Shown here: positions 25,037 through 33,807 of the stretch, piece by piece
Numbering within the stretch: position 1 is the first letter of the stretch
Layout: each line of letters starts with the position of its first letter
DNA from: an uncultured Ruminococcus sp.
Lineage (GTDB): Bacteria; Bacillota; Clostridia; Oscillospirales; Ruminococcaceae
Assembly: GCA_945877315.1 (NCBI GenBank)
Contig: CAMCRP010000019.1
Span: 1-50,147, forward strand
Reading direction: 5' to 3'
DNA: 50,147 nt
The notes under the pieces: model-generated
The model's database searches: none
Seen by the model: the letters and a program-made list of their open reading frames with translations, nothing else
What the model was told of the DNA's origin: nothing
Position numbers and translations under genes: made by a program

Positions 25037-25483
25037 ATGGGCGATGTGGTTATCCGTGAACTGACAGCCGACGACCTTTGGGGACTTATGGAGCTTTACA
25101 CTCAGCTTCATAACAATCCCATTCCCGAGGACAGCGAGCAGCTTCACAAGCTTTGGGACAATGTTATGTCGGACAAAAATCACCATATTATCGGTGCGGA
25201 GGTCGGCGGGAGGATAGTGTCCTCCTGTGTCTGCGTTATAGTGCCGAATTTTACCCACGGGCAGCGTCCCTATGCGCTTATTGAAAATGTGGTCACTCAC
25301 GAAGCATTTCGGGGAAATGGTCTGGCGACAGCTTGCCTTGACTATGCTAAAAAGCTGGCAATTGGGGAAAACTGCTATAAAATCATGCTCCTGACAGGCT
25401 CAAAGCAGGAGAGTACCCTGAATTTTTACCGCCGTGCGGGATATAATTCCGAGGACAAAACGGCGTTTATACAATGGTTATAA
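25037..25483 (+). CDS. GNAT family N-acetyltransferase
   Basis: 148 residues. The acetyl-CoA motif is seen in ALIENVVTHEAFRGNGLATACLDYA (motif A, R/Q-x-x-G-x-G/A form) and the C-terminal FYRRAGYNSEDKTAF (motif B). Substrate unknown. The start is taken at ATG 25037 because GAGGAAG lies 9 nt upstream; it begins 1 bp after the SPFH gene stop. An ATG at 25028 is possible but is too close to the Shine-Dalgarno. Last gene before a strong terminator. Confidence 0.85.
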   Translation: MGDVVIRELTADDLWGLMELYTQLHNNPIPEDSEQLHKLWDNVMSDKNHHIIGAEVGGRIVSSCVCVIVPNFTHGQRPYALIENVVTHEAFRGNGLATACLDYAKKLAIGENCYKIMLLTGSKQESTLNFYRRAGYNSEDKTAFIQWL

Positions 25484-25492
25484 CGGATTTTC

Positions 25493-25527
25493 ACCGCTGT
25501 ATCAACAAGGTACGGCGGTTATTTTTT
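25493..25527 (+). terminator. Terminator after the acetyltransferase gene
   Basis: 9-bp stem ACCGCTGTA / TACGGCGGT (one G-U pair) followed by TATTTTTT. Confidence 0.8.
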
Positions 25528-25555
25528 ACGGAAAAATTTTTTTATGAAAAAAAGA

Positions 25556-25584
25556 TTGAAATCCGCCGATAAATGTGCTATAAT
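25556..25584 (+). promoter_or_regulatory. Promoter of the DUF6076-like gene cluster
   Basis: TTGAAA (25556-25561), 17-nt spacer, TATAAT (25579-25584). Confidence 0.75.
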
Positions 25585-25659
25585 GTATTAGTATGCACAA
25601 TTGTGTCCGTTTGGACGTTAATATAGTATCACCGAAAAATGAAAGGAATGGTAGCCGTA

Positions 25660-27639
25660 ATGAACAGCGTATGGTTTGTTATTAAGGGCAGCAACAATTT
25701 CCATAAGCTGGAGCTTTCAAAGACGCTTCTGCATTTTATCGAATTTGACTTTACATATTTCTGGGAACAGTGTATAGAAGCGGGCAAAAACGCAAGAAAA
25801 TTCGGCAGTCTGCCCGAAAGTCAGCTTTCTATGGCGAAGAATTCCATCTTCAAATGCCACCCGTATATTGAAGCAAAGCTCCCCGCAGAATTCGAGATGA
25901 TAGCCCTTGACTGCATTATCGAATTTATCTGCCATTCCGAAAAGATCGGTTTGGAGGAGCTTTGGAACCGCTGCATTTCTCCGAAAAATTCCTACGAGCG
26001 TCAGATTTTCCGCAGAATTTCCGAATATAAGACCAACAGAGCCATAAATCAGTGGGTAAATATTGTCCGAATTCAAGAATACGCCAAGAAAAAGTTGGAT
26101 TTCATTTTCGGCGGAGAGGACAGCTCCCGCTTGAAGCCTGAGGATTACAGGGTCAGGAAGGATTATTTTGACCTCTGCCTGTCGGTGGCGTCCAACGAAT
26201 TTGGCATGACCGCCGAGGAGCTGCCTTACACCCGTGTCTGCAATCCTGCGTGTATCCCCGATGCGCCCTTTATGCTCAGCAAGGTGGCAAAGGGCATTTA
26301 CAAGCGGTTTTCGGGAATATTGTCCGAGGCGGAAACGGGATTTTACACCCATGCTACCGACCCCATGCGTGACCAGATGGCACTGGACGCTTTTTCGGGG
26401 ATCAAGAATATGACACGTCCTGCCGAATTTGAGATGAAGGCGGCTGTGGAAGCGCTGGAGGATATCCCCGATGAAATTTATATCCCCAACAGCTTTAAGG
26501 CTGTCATTGACCTGGAATTCGACCTGATGATCGCCAACGGAATTTATATGCAGAAATGCGAAAAATGCGAGAGATTTTTTACCAAAACTCCCGATTACAA
26601 CAAGCCCTTCTGCAACAGAGTTTCCCCCAACGGAAAGACCTGCCGTGAGCTTATGGGATATGACCCCGCAGCTGCAAGGGCGGCGGCAATGTCTGCGCCA
26701 AAGGCTGCTGCGCCTGTTCCGTCGGCTGCGCCCGTATATGCGGAGGCTGTTGTTCCCGAAGAAACGGCACAGGAAAGCTTTGCGGCTATCAATGACAGCG
26801 TTAAGAGAACCGATGTTGTTCCCGATAATATACCCGCTCCCGAGCAGAGATATCCCGCTGCCAGCGCAAGCAAGTGGGAGATATTCGATAAGCCTATCCC
26901 CACTGTTGCCCACCCCGAGCCGGGCAGCACGGAGTTTGCTATGGACGACATTCTCAGTCAGGCGGAAAGCTTTTTGAATGAGGAAAACGAAAAGGAACAG
27001 GCACCCAGCTTTGACAAGGCGGCAGATGAGCTTACAAGCCGTCTTGCTGCGGAAAGCAAGCCGATTCCCGAACCGGAGCCCGAACCTGTTCCCGAGCCGA
27101 AGCCCGAACCCGTCAAGATAATCAGACAGTCGGAAATTGCGGGAACGGAAAATGAACCGAAGCCGTTCAAGCCGCCTGTTCTGAATTCGGAGGGAGAGGT
27201 TATCGTTCCCGCCGAGCTTCCCGAAAAGAAGCCCGAGCCCGAAATTAAGCCCTTTACTCCGCCTGTTTTGAACAGGGAGGATATTGAACCCGAGATGCTG
27301 TACAGTGTGGAAAAGCCTGTTGAGCAGAAGCCTCAGATGCCTGAGCCAAAGCCCTTCGTTCCGCCTGTTATGGGCAGGGAAGAAGCCGCTCCCGTTCCCG
27401 TGACTATCAGTCCCGAGCTGGAAAAGCGTTGTCAGAAGATGTACAATGCGCTGTACAAGAAGGTGGGCAAGTCTATCGGCGAAGAGGATTTCAGAGAGTG
27501 GTCGCAGTATCTTTCAAATATGAAGCGAAATGTCAAGAACGGTGAAGCTCCCGAAAGTGATCTTCTCGGATTTATCGAATATTCCGAAAAGACCTACGGT
27601 TCCGTTAAGCAGGTCGGCAGACCTAAGAAAAATGCGTAA
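25660..27639 (+). CDS. DUF6076-like protein with long Pro/Glu-rich region, function unknown
   Basis: 659 residues. The first ~330 are helical and globular and end in a treble-clef-like motif: CEKCERFF (two Cys) then FCNRVSPNGKTCRELMG (two more Cys), the pattern of DUF6076-type proteins, which resemble RNA or nucleic-acid binding zinc ribbons. Residues ~340-570 are a low-complexity linker rich in Ala, Pro and Glu, with three repeats of the KPF.PPV form. A compact C-terminal domain of about 80 residues (LEKRCQKMYNALYKKVGKSI) follows. The start at ATG 25660 with AAAGGA 12 nt upstream was preferred over 25639 and 25648. First gene of a unit with 27653 and the shikimate kinase gene. Function not known. 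Confidence 0.75.
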   Translation: MNSVWFVIKGSNNFHKLELSKTLLHFIEFDFTYFWEQCIEAGKNARKFGSLPESQLSMAKNSIFKCHPYIEAKLPAEFEMIALDCIIEFICHSEKIGLEELWNRCISPKNSYERQIFRRISEYKTNRAINQWVNIVRIQEYAKKKLDFIFGGEDSSRLKPEDYRVRKDYFDLCLSVASNEFGMTAEELPYTRVCNPACIPDAPFMLSKVAKGIYKRFSGILSEAETGFYTHATDPMRDQMALDAFSGIKNMTRPAEFEMKAAVEALEDIPDEIYIPNSFKAVIDLEFDLMIANGIYMQKCEKCERFFTKTPDYNKPFCNRVSPNGKTCRELMGYDPAAARAAAMSAPKAAAPVPSAAPVYAEAVVPEETAQESFAAINDSVKRTDVVPDNIPAPEQRYPAASASKWEIFDKPIPTVAHPEPGSTEFAMDDILSQAESFLNEENEKEQAPSFDKAADELTSRLAAESKPIPEPEPEPVPEPKPEPVKIIRQSEIAGTENEPKPFKPPVLNSEGEVIVPAELPEKKPEPEIKPFTPPVLNREDIEPEMLYSVEKPVEQKPQMPEPKPFVPPVMGREEAAPVPVTISPELEKRCQKMYNALYKKVGKSIGEEDFREWSQYLSNMKRNVKNGEAPESDLLGFIEYSEKTYGSVKQVGRPKKNA

Positions 27640-27652
27640 GGAGGCGGTTTGA

Positions 27653-28288
27653 ATGAGATTTATCAACGAAAAGACCGCCATTAACGGTCTTGCGGACACT
27701 ATTATAAAATCGGGGGTAAGCCTTTACAATGCGGTGAAATACATCTATTCCCTCACCGAGGAGGATTTTTACAATGTTAGTATCAAGGACTGTCTGAAGG
27801 TGGTGCTGAACAATATCACCGACGGGGACAGCCTGCAAACGCTGGGTTTGCGGATAAATGACCGTACCTGTGCGGCTATGTCGGGACCCGAGTATAACAG
27901 AATATTGTCCCTGATGGTTTTCAGCTTTGCGGTAAGAGTGCCAATGCTGAAAATCGTCAAGATAAACGGGGACAGTATGACCGACGACCAGATCTATCAG
28001 CTGTATTCAGCCATAATCGCAAAGGGTGCGGCAAATTACAATGATTTCATCAAGGAAACATTTCTTGAAACGAAATACCTTGTAAAAAAGGGCAAGCCCG
28101 TGCCGCCCTACAGTGCGGAATGGTACAAATCCTATGTTATGACGAATGTGCCTGCGCTGGCGGAGATAAACAACAGAAATATGTTTATTCTTGGTGCGGT
28201 GGATATGCTGTTTGCCATGTTCTACTCCTGTATGGAGGAGGAACTGAAAAACAAGCTGTCCGAGTACATCAATGACACTCCCGTTTAA
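27653..28288 (+). CDS. Conserved-looking hypothetical protein
   Basis: 211 residues, no signal peptide, mostly alpha-helical with a few hydrophobic stretches (for example VFSFAVRVPML, and ILGAVDMLFAMFYS near the end) that could be amphipathic helices rather than true membrane spans. No family recognised. A strong AAGGAGG lies 8 nt before the ATG. It is 13 bp after the DUF6076-like gene and 10 bp before the shikimate kinase start, so it is co-transcribed with both. Possible functional link to the upstream protein is inference only. Confidence 0.7.
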   Translation: MRFINEKTAINGLADTIIKSGVSLYNAVKYIYSLTEEDFYNVSIKDCLKVVLNNITDGDSLQTLGLRINDRTCAAMSGPEYNRILSLMVFSFAVRVPMLKIVKINGDSMTDDQIYQLYSAIIAKGAANYNDFIKETFLETKYLVKKGKPVPPYSAEWYKSYVMTNVPALAEINNRNMFILGAVDMLFAMFYSCMEEELKNKLSEYINDTPV

Positions 28289-28298
28289 GGAGGGCTTT

Positions 28299-28805
28299 AT
28301 GAGAACTATTTATTTGTGCGGCTTTATGGGCTGCGGAAAATCCACCGTCGGAAAGACACTTGCCGCTTTGCTGAATATGCCTTTTGTGGATATGGACAGC
28401 TATATTGTAGAAAAGGCGGGAATGACTATCCCCGAAATATTTGCGGAAAAGGGCGAGAAGCATTTCCGTGAGCTGGAAAGCGATGCAATGCGTGAGCTTG
28501 GACAGGCGGGCGGTGTTATCGCCTGTGGCGGCGGTGCGCTGCTTCGTCCGAAAAATGCGGATATTGCGTCGGAATACGGCATTGCGGTGTATCTGTCACT
28601 GCCCTTTGAGGTGTGCTATCGGCGCATTTCGGGGGACAAAAACCGTCCAATCGCCGCTTCAAGCACTAAAGAGGAGCTGGAGGCTATTTACAGTGAGAGA
28701 GTGCCTGTTTACAGGGAACATTCCGCCGCAGAAATTTCCGCAGAGGGTACGCCCACGGAAATTGCAATGCGCATTGCGGATATGCTTATGCTTATTGGGG
28801 AATGA
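28299..28805 (+). CDS. aroK: Shikimate kinase
   Basis: 168 residues, normal length. Walker A GFMGCGKST (8-16), the shikimate-binding D.D.YIVEKAG region, and the GGGALLRPKN loop are intact; a lid arginine motif NRPIA is present. It phosphorylates shikimate in the aromatic amino acid pathway. Start at ATG 28299 gives MRTIYLCGFMG and has AAGGAGG at ideal spacing. It is the only aro gene here and is placed at the end of an operon with two unknown genes. Confidence 0.93.
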   Translation: MRTIYLCGFMGCGKSTVGKTLAALLNMPFVDMDSYIVEKAGMTIPEIFAEKGEKHFRELESDAMRELGQAGGVIACGGGALLRPKNADIASEYGIAVYLSLPFEVCYRRISGDKNRPIAASSTKEELEAIYSERVPVYREHSAAEISAEGTPTEIAMRIADMLMLIGE

Positions 28806-28923
28806 CGGCTTGAAAGTATCCACACAAAGTTTATTGTCGAGCAGCAAACTTTGTTCATTTCGCTTTTTATAGAACGAATTAACAAAGGGGTTGCCCCTTA
28901 ATACATATAAAGGAAAATGTAAA

Positions 28924-31863
28924 ATGAGTAAAATATATTCACTTGGCATTGACGTTGGCTCAACCACCGTCAAGACAGTTATCTCTGACGAAAACGGAGA
29001 GATAATCTATTCAAAATATCAGCGTCATTTCTCTAAGGTAAAGGAAACCGCCGAGGAGCAGGTGAGGGCTATTGCTGCGGAATATCCCGACGCTCTGTTC
29101 AAGACTGCCGTTACGGGTTCTGCGGGTCTGGGACTTGCAAATGCAGGCGGACTGCCCTTTGTGCAGGAGGTTTATGCGGCGTTCGTTGCTATAAACAAGT
29201 GCTATCCCGACGCAGATGCGGCTATTGAGCTGGGCGGTGAGGATGCAAAAATTATCTTCATCACAGGCGGCGTTGAGCAGAGAATGAACGGCTCCTGCGC
29301 AGGTGGTACGGGCGCATTTATCGACCAGATGGCGACACTTCTGGGAATTACCGCCGATGATATGGACGAGCTTTCCCTTAAATCGGAAAAGCTCTATCCC
29401 ATTGCGTCCAGATGCGGAGTTTTCGCAAAATCGGACATTCAGCCGCTGCTTAATCAGGGTGCAAGACGTGAGGATATTGCCGCTTCCGTGTTTCAGGCGG
29501 TAGTCGACCAGACCGTTTCGGGACTTGCACAGGGACGCACTATTGAAGGAAAGGTGCTTTTTCTGGGCGGACCGCTGTCCTTTTTAAAGGGTCTGAGAAA
29601 GGCGTTCAAGGAAACCTTGAAGCTTGATGACGAGCACGCAATATTCCCCGAAAATGCCCCTTGCTTTATGGCTTACGGCTCTGCCCTTCACGCCATGGAA
29701 AACGGCGACAAGACCTATTCTGCGGAGGAAATCGCAAATCTTATCAAAAATGCGGTCATGAGCGATTCCACCGTTACGGGCAGACGGCTCTTTGAAAGCC
29801 GTGAGGAATACGAAGCCTTCGTTGAACGCCACAAGAAATGCGACCTTGCTTATGAAAGCATTGAAACATATTCGGGAGATGCTTATCTCGGCGTTGACGC
29901 AGGCTCTACCACCACTAAAATGGTGCTTATTACCCCCGATGGAAAGCTGCTGTTCAAGCATTATGTTTCCAACAAGGGACAGCCTTTGGACGTGGTAACA
30001 AAGCAGCTGCGCAGAATTTACGAGCTTATAGGCGACAGGGTGAACATTGTTGCGGGCGCAGTTACGGGCTACGGTGAGGAGCTTATTAAGGCGGCTGCGG
30101 GCGTTGACTACGGCGTTGTTGAAACGGTTGCACACTATCGTGCGGCGTCATTTTTCCAACCCGATGTTGACTTTATTATCGACATCGGCGGTCAGGATAT
30201 CAAGTGCTTTAAGATAAAAAATCACGCTATCGACAGCATTATGCTCAACGAAGCGTGTTCCTCGGGCTGCGGCTCGTTTATACAGACCTTTGCCCTTGCT
30301 ATGGGATATGACATTGCGGAGTTTTCACAGCTGGGACTGTTTGCGGAAAAGCCTGTTGACTTGGGTTCACGCTGTACGGTGTTTATGAACTCCAGCGTTA
30401 AGCAGGCACAGAAGGACGGTGCTACTGTTGAGGATATTTCTGCGGGACTGTCCTCGTCTATTATCAAAAACGCTGTTTACAAGGTTATCAGAGCAAATTC
30501 CGCCGATGAATTGGGTGAAAATGTTGTTGTTCAGGGCGGTACCTTCTTAAATGATGCGGTGCTTCGTTCCTTTGAGCTGGAAATGGGCAAGAATGTTGTT
30601 CGTCCCGCTATTGCAGGGCTCATGGGCGCATTCGGTGCGGCATTGTACGCAAAGGAAAAGGCAGAGCAGGAGAAGCGGACAAAGTCGGGACTTATTTCAA
30701 AGAGCGATCTTGAAACATTTGCATACACCACTCGTCAGGCAAACTGCAAGGGCTGTACCGCACATTGCAGTCTGACCATACTTACATTCTCCGACGGACA
30801 CAAGTTCATAAGCGGAAACCGCTGCGAAAAGGGAGCGGGTCTGGCGGCAAAGAGCAATGTTCCGTCCTTGTATGAATATAAATATAACAGGCTGCTTTCC
30901 TGTGTTGAGGAGAAGCCGTCCTCTCCAAAGGCTAAGGTGGGACTGCCCCTTTGTCTGGGATTTTATGAGCAGCTGCCATTCTGGCACAGAATGTTCACCG
31001 ACTTAGGTTTTGAGGTCATTATCTCCGAGGAAAGCTCCCGCAAGACCTATTATAAGGGACAGCACACTATCCCGTCGGACACGGTATGCTATCCCGCAAA
31101 GCTTGCGCACGGACACATTGAGAGCCTGCTGGAGCGCGGTGCGGACGTTATCTTCTATCCCTGCGAAAGCTACAATATTGACGAGGGCGGCAGCGATAAC
31201 CATTATAATTGTCCCGTTGTAGCGTACTATCCCGAGCTTTTGAAGGCGAATGTTGCGTCGCTGAATGAGGATAATTTTATCTGTCCGCATATTGACATAA
31301 ATCTGAAAAAACACGCTGTTTCCGTAATCGAAAAGGCTTTTGAGAAATTCGGTCTGACAAAATCCGCAATTTCCGCTGCGTATGACAATGCCTGGAATGC
31401 GCTGAAAACCTATCAGAGCGATGTTGAGAGCAAGGGCAAGGAGATAATCGACTATGCCCGACTGAACAATATGCCTATTATCGTGCTTTCGGGACGTCCC
31501 TATCATATTGACCCCGAGATAAACCACGGTATCTGCAAGCTGATTACCTCGCTGGGAATGGCTGTTATCACCGAGGACGCAGTGTTCAGAAACGTTTCCA
31601 CACCGAAGCTTGATGTCCTCAATCAGTGGACATATCACGCAAGACTTTACCGTGCTGCGGAATATGTTACCACTCAGGCGGATATGCAGCTGGTACAGCT
31701 TGTGTCCTTCGGCTGCGGAATTGACGCTATCACCACCGACGAGGTAAGGCATATACTGGAAAGCAAGGGCAAGCTTTACACTCAGCTGAAAATTGACGAG
31801 ATAAACAATCTGGGTGCGGCAAAGATACGTCTTAGAAGCCTTGTGGCGGCTATGGGACGATAA
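28924..31863 (+). CDS. 2-hydroxyacyl-CoA dehydratase activase, long form (two BadF/HgdC ATPase domains plus DUF2229)
   Basis: 979 residues. Two ASKHA-fold ATPase domains occur in tandem: the first starts with SLGIDVGSTTVKTVIS (residue 6) and has MNGSCAGGTGAFIDQM (Fe-S ligand Cys), the second starts with LGVDAGSTTTKMVL (about 324) and has NEACSSGCGSFIQT. The C-terminal ~350 residues are a DUF2229 domain with several cysteines (NCKGCTAHCSLT) and LPFWHRMFTDLGFEV. HgdC-type proteins couple ATP hydrolysis to low-potential electron transfer into 2-hydroxyacyl-CoA dehydratases; the true substrate of this long form is unknown. AAAGGAAA precedes the ATG at 28924. The partner at 31874 follows directly. 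Confidence 0.88.
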   Translation: MSKIYSLGIDVGSTTVKTVISDENGEIIYSKYQRHFSKVKETAEEQVRAIAAEYPDALFKTAVTGSAGLGLANAGGLPFVQEVYAAFVAINKCYPDADAAIELGGEDAKIIFITGGVEQRMNGSCAGGTGAFIDQMATLLGITADDMDELSLKSEKLYPIASRCGVFAKSDIQPLLNQGARREDIAASVFQAVVDQTVSGLAQGRTIEGKVLFLGGPLSFLKGLRKAFKETLKLDDEHAIFPENAPCFMAYGSALHAMENGDKTYSAEEIANLIKNAVMSDSTVTGRRLFESREEYEAFVERHKKCDLAYESIETYSGDAYLGVDAGSTTTKMVLITPDGKLLFKHYVSNKGQPLDVVTKQLRRIYELIGDRVNIVAGAVTGYGEELIKAAAGVDYGVVETVAHYRAASFFQPDVDFIIDIGGQDIKCFKIKNHAIDSIMLNEACSSGCGSFIQTFALAMGYDIAEFSQLGLFAEKPVDLGSRCTVFMNSSVKQAQKDGATVEDISAGLSSSIIKNAVYKVIRANSADELGENVVVQGGTFLNDAVLRSFELEMGKNVVRPAIAGLMGAFGAALYAKEKAEQEKRTKSGLISKSDLETFAYTTRQANCKGCTAHCSLTILTFSDGHKFISGNRCEKGAGLAAKSNVPSLYEYKYNRLLSCVEEKPSSPKAKVGLPLCLGFYEQLPFWHRMFTDLGFEVIISEESSRKTYYKGQHTIPSDTVCYPAKLAHGHIESLLERGADVIFYPCESYNIDEGGSDNHYNCPVVAYYPELLKANVASLNEDNFICPHIDINLKKHAVSVIEKAFEKFGLTKSAISAAYDNAWNALKTYQSDVESKGKEIIDYARLNNMPIIVLSGRPYHIDPEINHGICKLITSLGMAVITEDAVFRNVSTPKLDVLNQWTYHARLYRAAEYVTTQADMQLVQLVSFGCGIDAITTDEVRHILESKGKLYTQLKIDEINNLGAAKIRLRSLVAAMGR

Positions 31864-31873
31864 GGAGGACAAA

Positions 31874-33091
31874 ATGTCTTACGCCGTTTTTACCCCTGAA
31901 ATGAAGGACACCCACACCATACTTATCCCCGATATGCTGCCCGTGCATTTTCGGCTTATTGCGTCAATTCTTGATCAGTACGGTTACAAGACCGAGTTGC
32001 TTCGAAATGACGGACGGAGCGTTGTGGACGAGGGATTAAAGCACGTTCACAACGATACCTGTTATCCCGCACTGATTGTTATCGGACAGTTTATGGACGC
32101 ATTGAAAAGCGGAAAATATGACCCGAACAAGGTGGCACTGCTCATTTCACAGACGGGCGGAGGGTGTCGAGCGTCCAACTATATCCATCTGCTTCGGAAG
32201 GCACTTGACAAGGAATATCCGCAGATACCCGTGCTTTCGCTGAATTTCAGCGGTTTGGAGAAGGGCAGCGGATTTCAGATAACGCCTGTAATGCTCTTTA
32301 AAATGCTGTTTGCCGTCCTTTACGGGGACATTCTCATGCTGACTTACAACGAAGCGAGGGCATACGAGCTGAACAAGGGCGATTCAAAAAAAGTCCTTGA
32401 CAAATGGATAGATATCATCACAGAGCGACTTGAAAAGGGCGGTTTTGCTAAGACAAAGCAGACTTACCGTGAGATACTTGATGATTTTGCGGCGGTTCCC
32501 CGTTCAAAGGAGAAGAAGCCGAGAGTGGGTATCGTCGGGGAGATCTATGTAAAATATTCGCCCTTGGCAAACAATCATCTGGAGGATTTTCTGCTGTCCG
32601 AGGGCTGCGAGCCTGTGGTGCCGTCCTTTCTGGATTTCTGCCTTTACTGTGCCGTGAACAACGTCAATGACGGGGAAATTTACGGTTTCAAAAACAAGAC
32701 CACGTTCATGTTTGGTATCGGATATAAGCTTATTTACGCAAAGCAGCGTGAGATGATAAAGGTGTATAAGGAGCATGGCGAGTTTACGCCGCCCCACGAC
32801 TTTGAGGAGCTTCGCCACTATGCCGACAAGTATTTTCATCAGGGCGTGAAAATGGGTGAGGGCTGGCTTATTCCCGCCGAGATGGCAGCGCTGGAGGAGG
32901 GCGGTGTGCGGAACATTATCTGTACTCAGCCTTTCGGGTGTCTGCCCAATCATATTGTGGCGAAGGGCGTTTCCCGTGTTATCAAGGAAGCGTATCCGCA
33001 GGCGAATATTGTGGCTGTTGATTATGACCCGGGTGCTACAAAGGTTAATCAGGAAAACAGGATAAAGCTTATGCTTACCAATGCAAGGTGA
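31874..33091 (+). CDS. 2-hydroxyacyl-CoA dehydratase family protein, partner of the activase
   Basis: 405 residues. HgdB-like patterns: HNDTCYPALIVIGQFMDAL (Cys ligand), SQTGGGCRASNY, and CTQPFGCLPNHI near the end, giving cysteines that could hold a 4Fe-4S cluster. Starts 10 bp after the activase gene with AAGGAGG ideally placed, so the pair is co-expressed. Widely conserved in anaerobic Bacillota as a two-gene unit; whether it is a true dehydratase or another radical-type reductase is not known. Intact. Confidence 0.85.
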   Translation: MSYAVFTPEMKDTHTILIPDMLPVHFRLIASILDQYGYKTELLRNDGRSVVDEGLKHVHNDTCYPALIVIGQFMDALKSGKYDPNKVALLISQTGGGCRASNYIHLLRKALDKEYPQIPVLSLNFSGLEKGSGFQITPVMLFKMLFAVLYGDILMLTYNEARAYELNKGDSKKVLDKWIDIITERLEKGGFAKTKQTYREILDDFAAVPRSKEKKPRVGIVGEIYVKYSPLANNHLEDFLLSEGCEPVVPSFLDFCLYCAVNNVNDGEIYGFKNKTTFMFGIGYKLIYAKQREMIKVYKEHGEFTPPHDFEELRHYADKYFHQGVKMGEGWLIPAEMAALEEGGVRNIICTQPFGCLPNHIVAKGVSRVIKEAYPQANIVAVDYDPGATKVNQENRIKLMLTNAR

Positions 33092-33137
33092 CTGTCTTTA
33101 TGGTTTTTGCGGAAATAATTATCAGAGGTGACTTGAT

Positions 33138-33569
33138 ATGTTTTATTTATGCAGTTCGACCAAATCCGACGGTGTAGTTGAATATCTATTTTTTGACCCC
33201 GACGCAAAGTCTGTTTTCGCAAAGGACTATAACTCTGCCGTTGAGCTGATAACGCAGCATAAGGTGGAAAATGCCAAGCTGGAAAATGCAGTTATAAAGG
33301 CTGCCGACCGTGTGAACAAGGTAAGACTTACCGCCGAAAACCGCAGCAAAAGCGTTGCATTTTACATCTATTCCGAAGATGACGAGCTTATTTATGCTGT
33401 TGACAACAGGGGGGAGATATTTGTAATGTCTATGAATGTTGCGGCGGAGTTCTTCAAGGGGAAAACGCTGCTGAATGCTACTCTGCACAAGGACGGTGTA
33501 GAGGTGTGCGGTGCTAAAAGGTTCACAAATGCCCTTAACCGTGATTATCGTCATGCGGTTACAAAATAA
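33138..33569 (+). CDS. Hypothetical protein
   Basis: 143 residues, no signal peptide, mixed alpha/beta, two cysteines. No family recognised. GAGGTGA upstream of the ATG at 33138 supports translation. It follows the dehydratase-like gene by 46 bp and may be in the same unit; its function is unknown. Confidence 0.65.
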   Translation: MFYLCSSTKSDGVVEYLFFDPDAKSVFAKDYNSAVELITQHKVENAKLENAVIKAADRVNKVRLTAENRSKSVAFYIYSEDDELIYAVDNRGEIFVMSMNVAAEFFKGKTLLNATLHKDGVEVCGAKRFTNALNRDYRHAVTK

Positions 33570-33570
33570 A

Positions 33571-33606
33571 AATGACCTCTTCGGCAGAAATGTCGGAGAG
33601 GTCATT
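33571..33606. terminator. Terminator between convergent genes 33138 (+) and 33628 (-)
   Basis: Perfect 10-bp stem AATGACCTCT / AGAGGTCATT. On the minus strand it is followed by TTTTATTTT, so it is a good terminator for the Rpn gene and weaker in the plus direction. Confidence 0.75.
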
Positions 33607-33627
33607 GTGTATTTATGCACCTGTGAT

Positions 33628-33807
33628 TTATGCGGTTTTATCGGATAAAAGCTCCTTTACCTCATCAAGGGTGAGCTTTGTTGCGTCTGCTATCTGCTGC
33701 ATATTCTTTAAGCCGCCGTTCCACAGATTGACGGCTATTTCCTTTGCATTTTCCTTTGCGTATTCCTTTGCATATTTCTTTGCGTAATTTTCGATTAATT
33801 CACACAT
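33628..33807 (-). other. Predicted internal translation unit: 59-residue C-terminal Rpn small protein
   Basis: In frame with the Rpn gene, ATG at 33807 begins MCELIENYAKKYAKEY. It is preceded by GGAGGG (33820-33815) with 7 nt spacing, a stronger initiation site than that of many real genes here. The product would be the helical tail without the nuclease core. E. coli rpn genes are reported to encode such intragenic small forms that inhibit the nuclease. Expression here is inference. Confidence 0.6.

Noticed and set aside
25717-26913. 398-codon open frame opposite the DUF6076-like gene
   Set aside because: Shadow frame without domain signature; the plus-strand gene has promoter, Shine-Dalgarno and cysteine motif.
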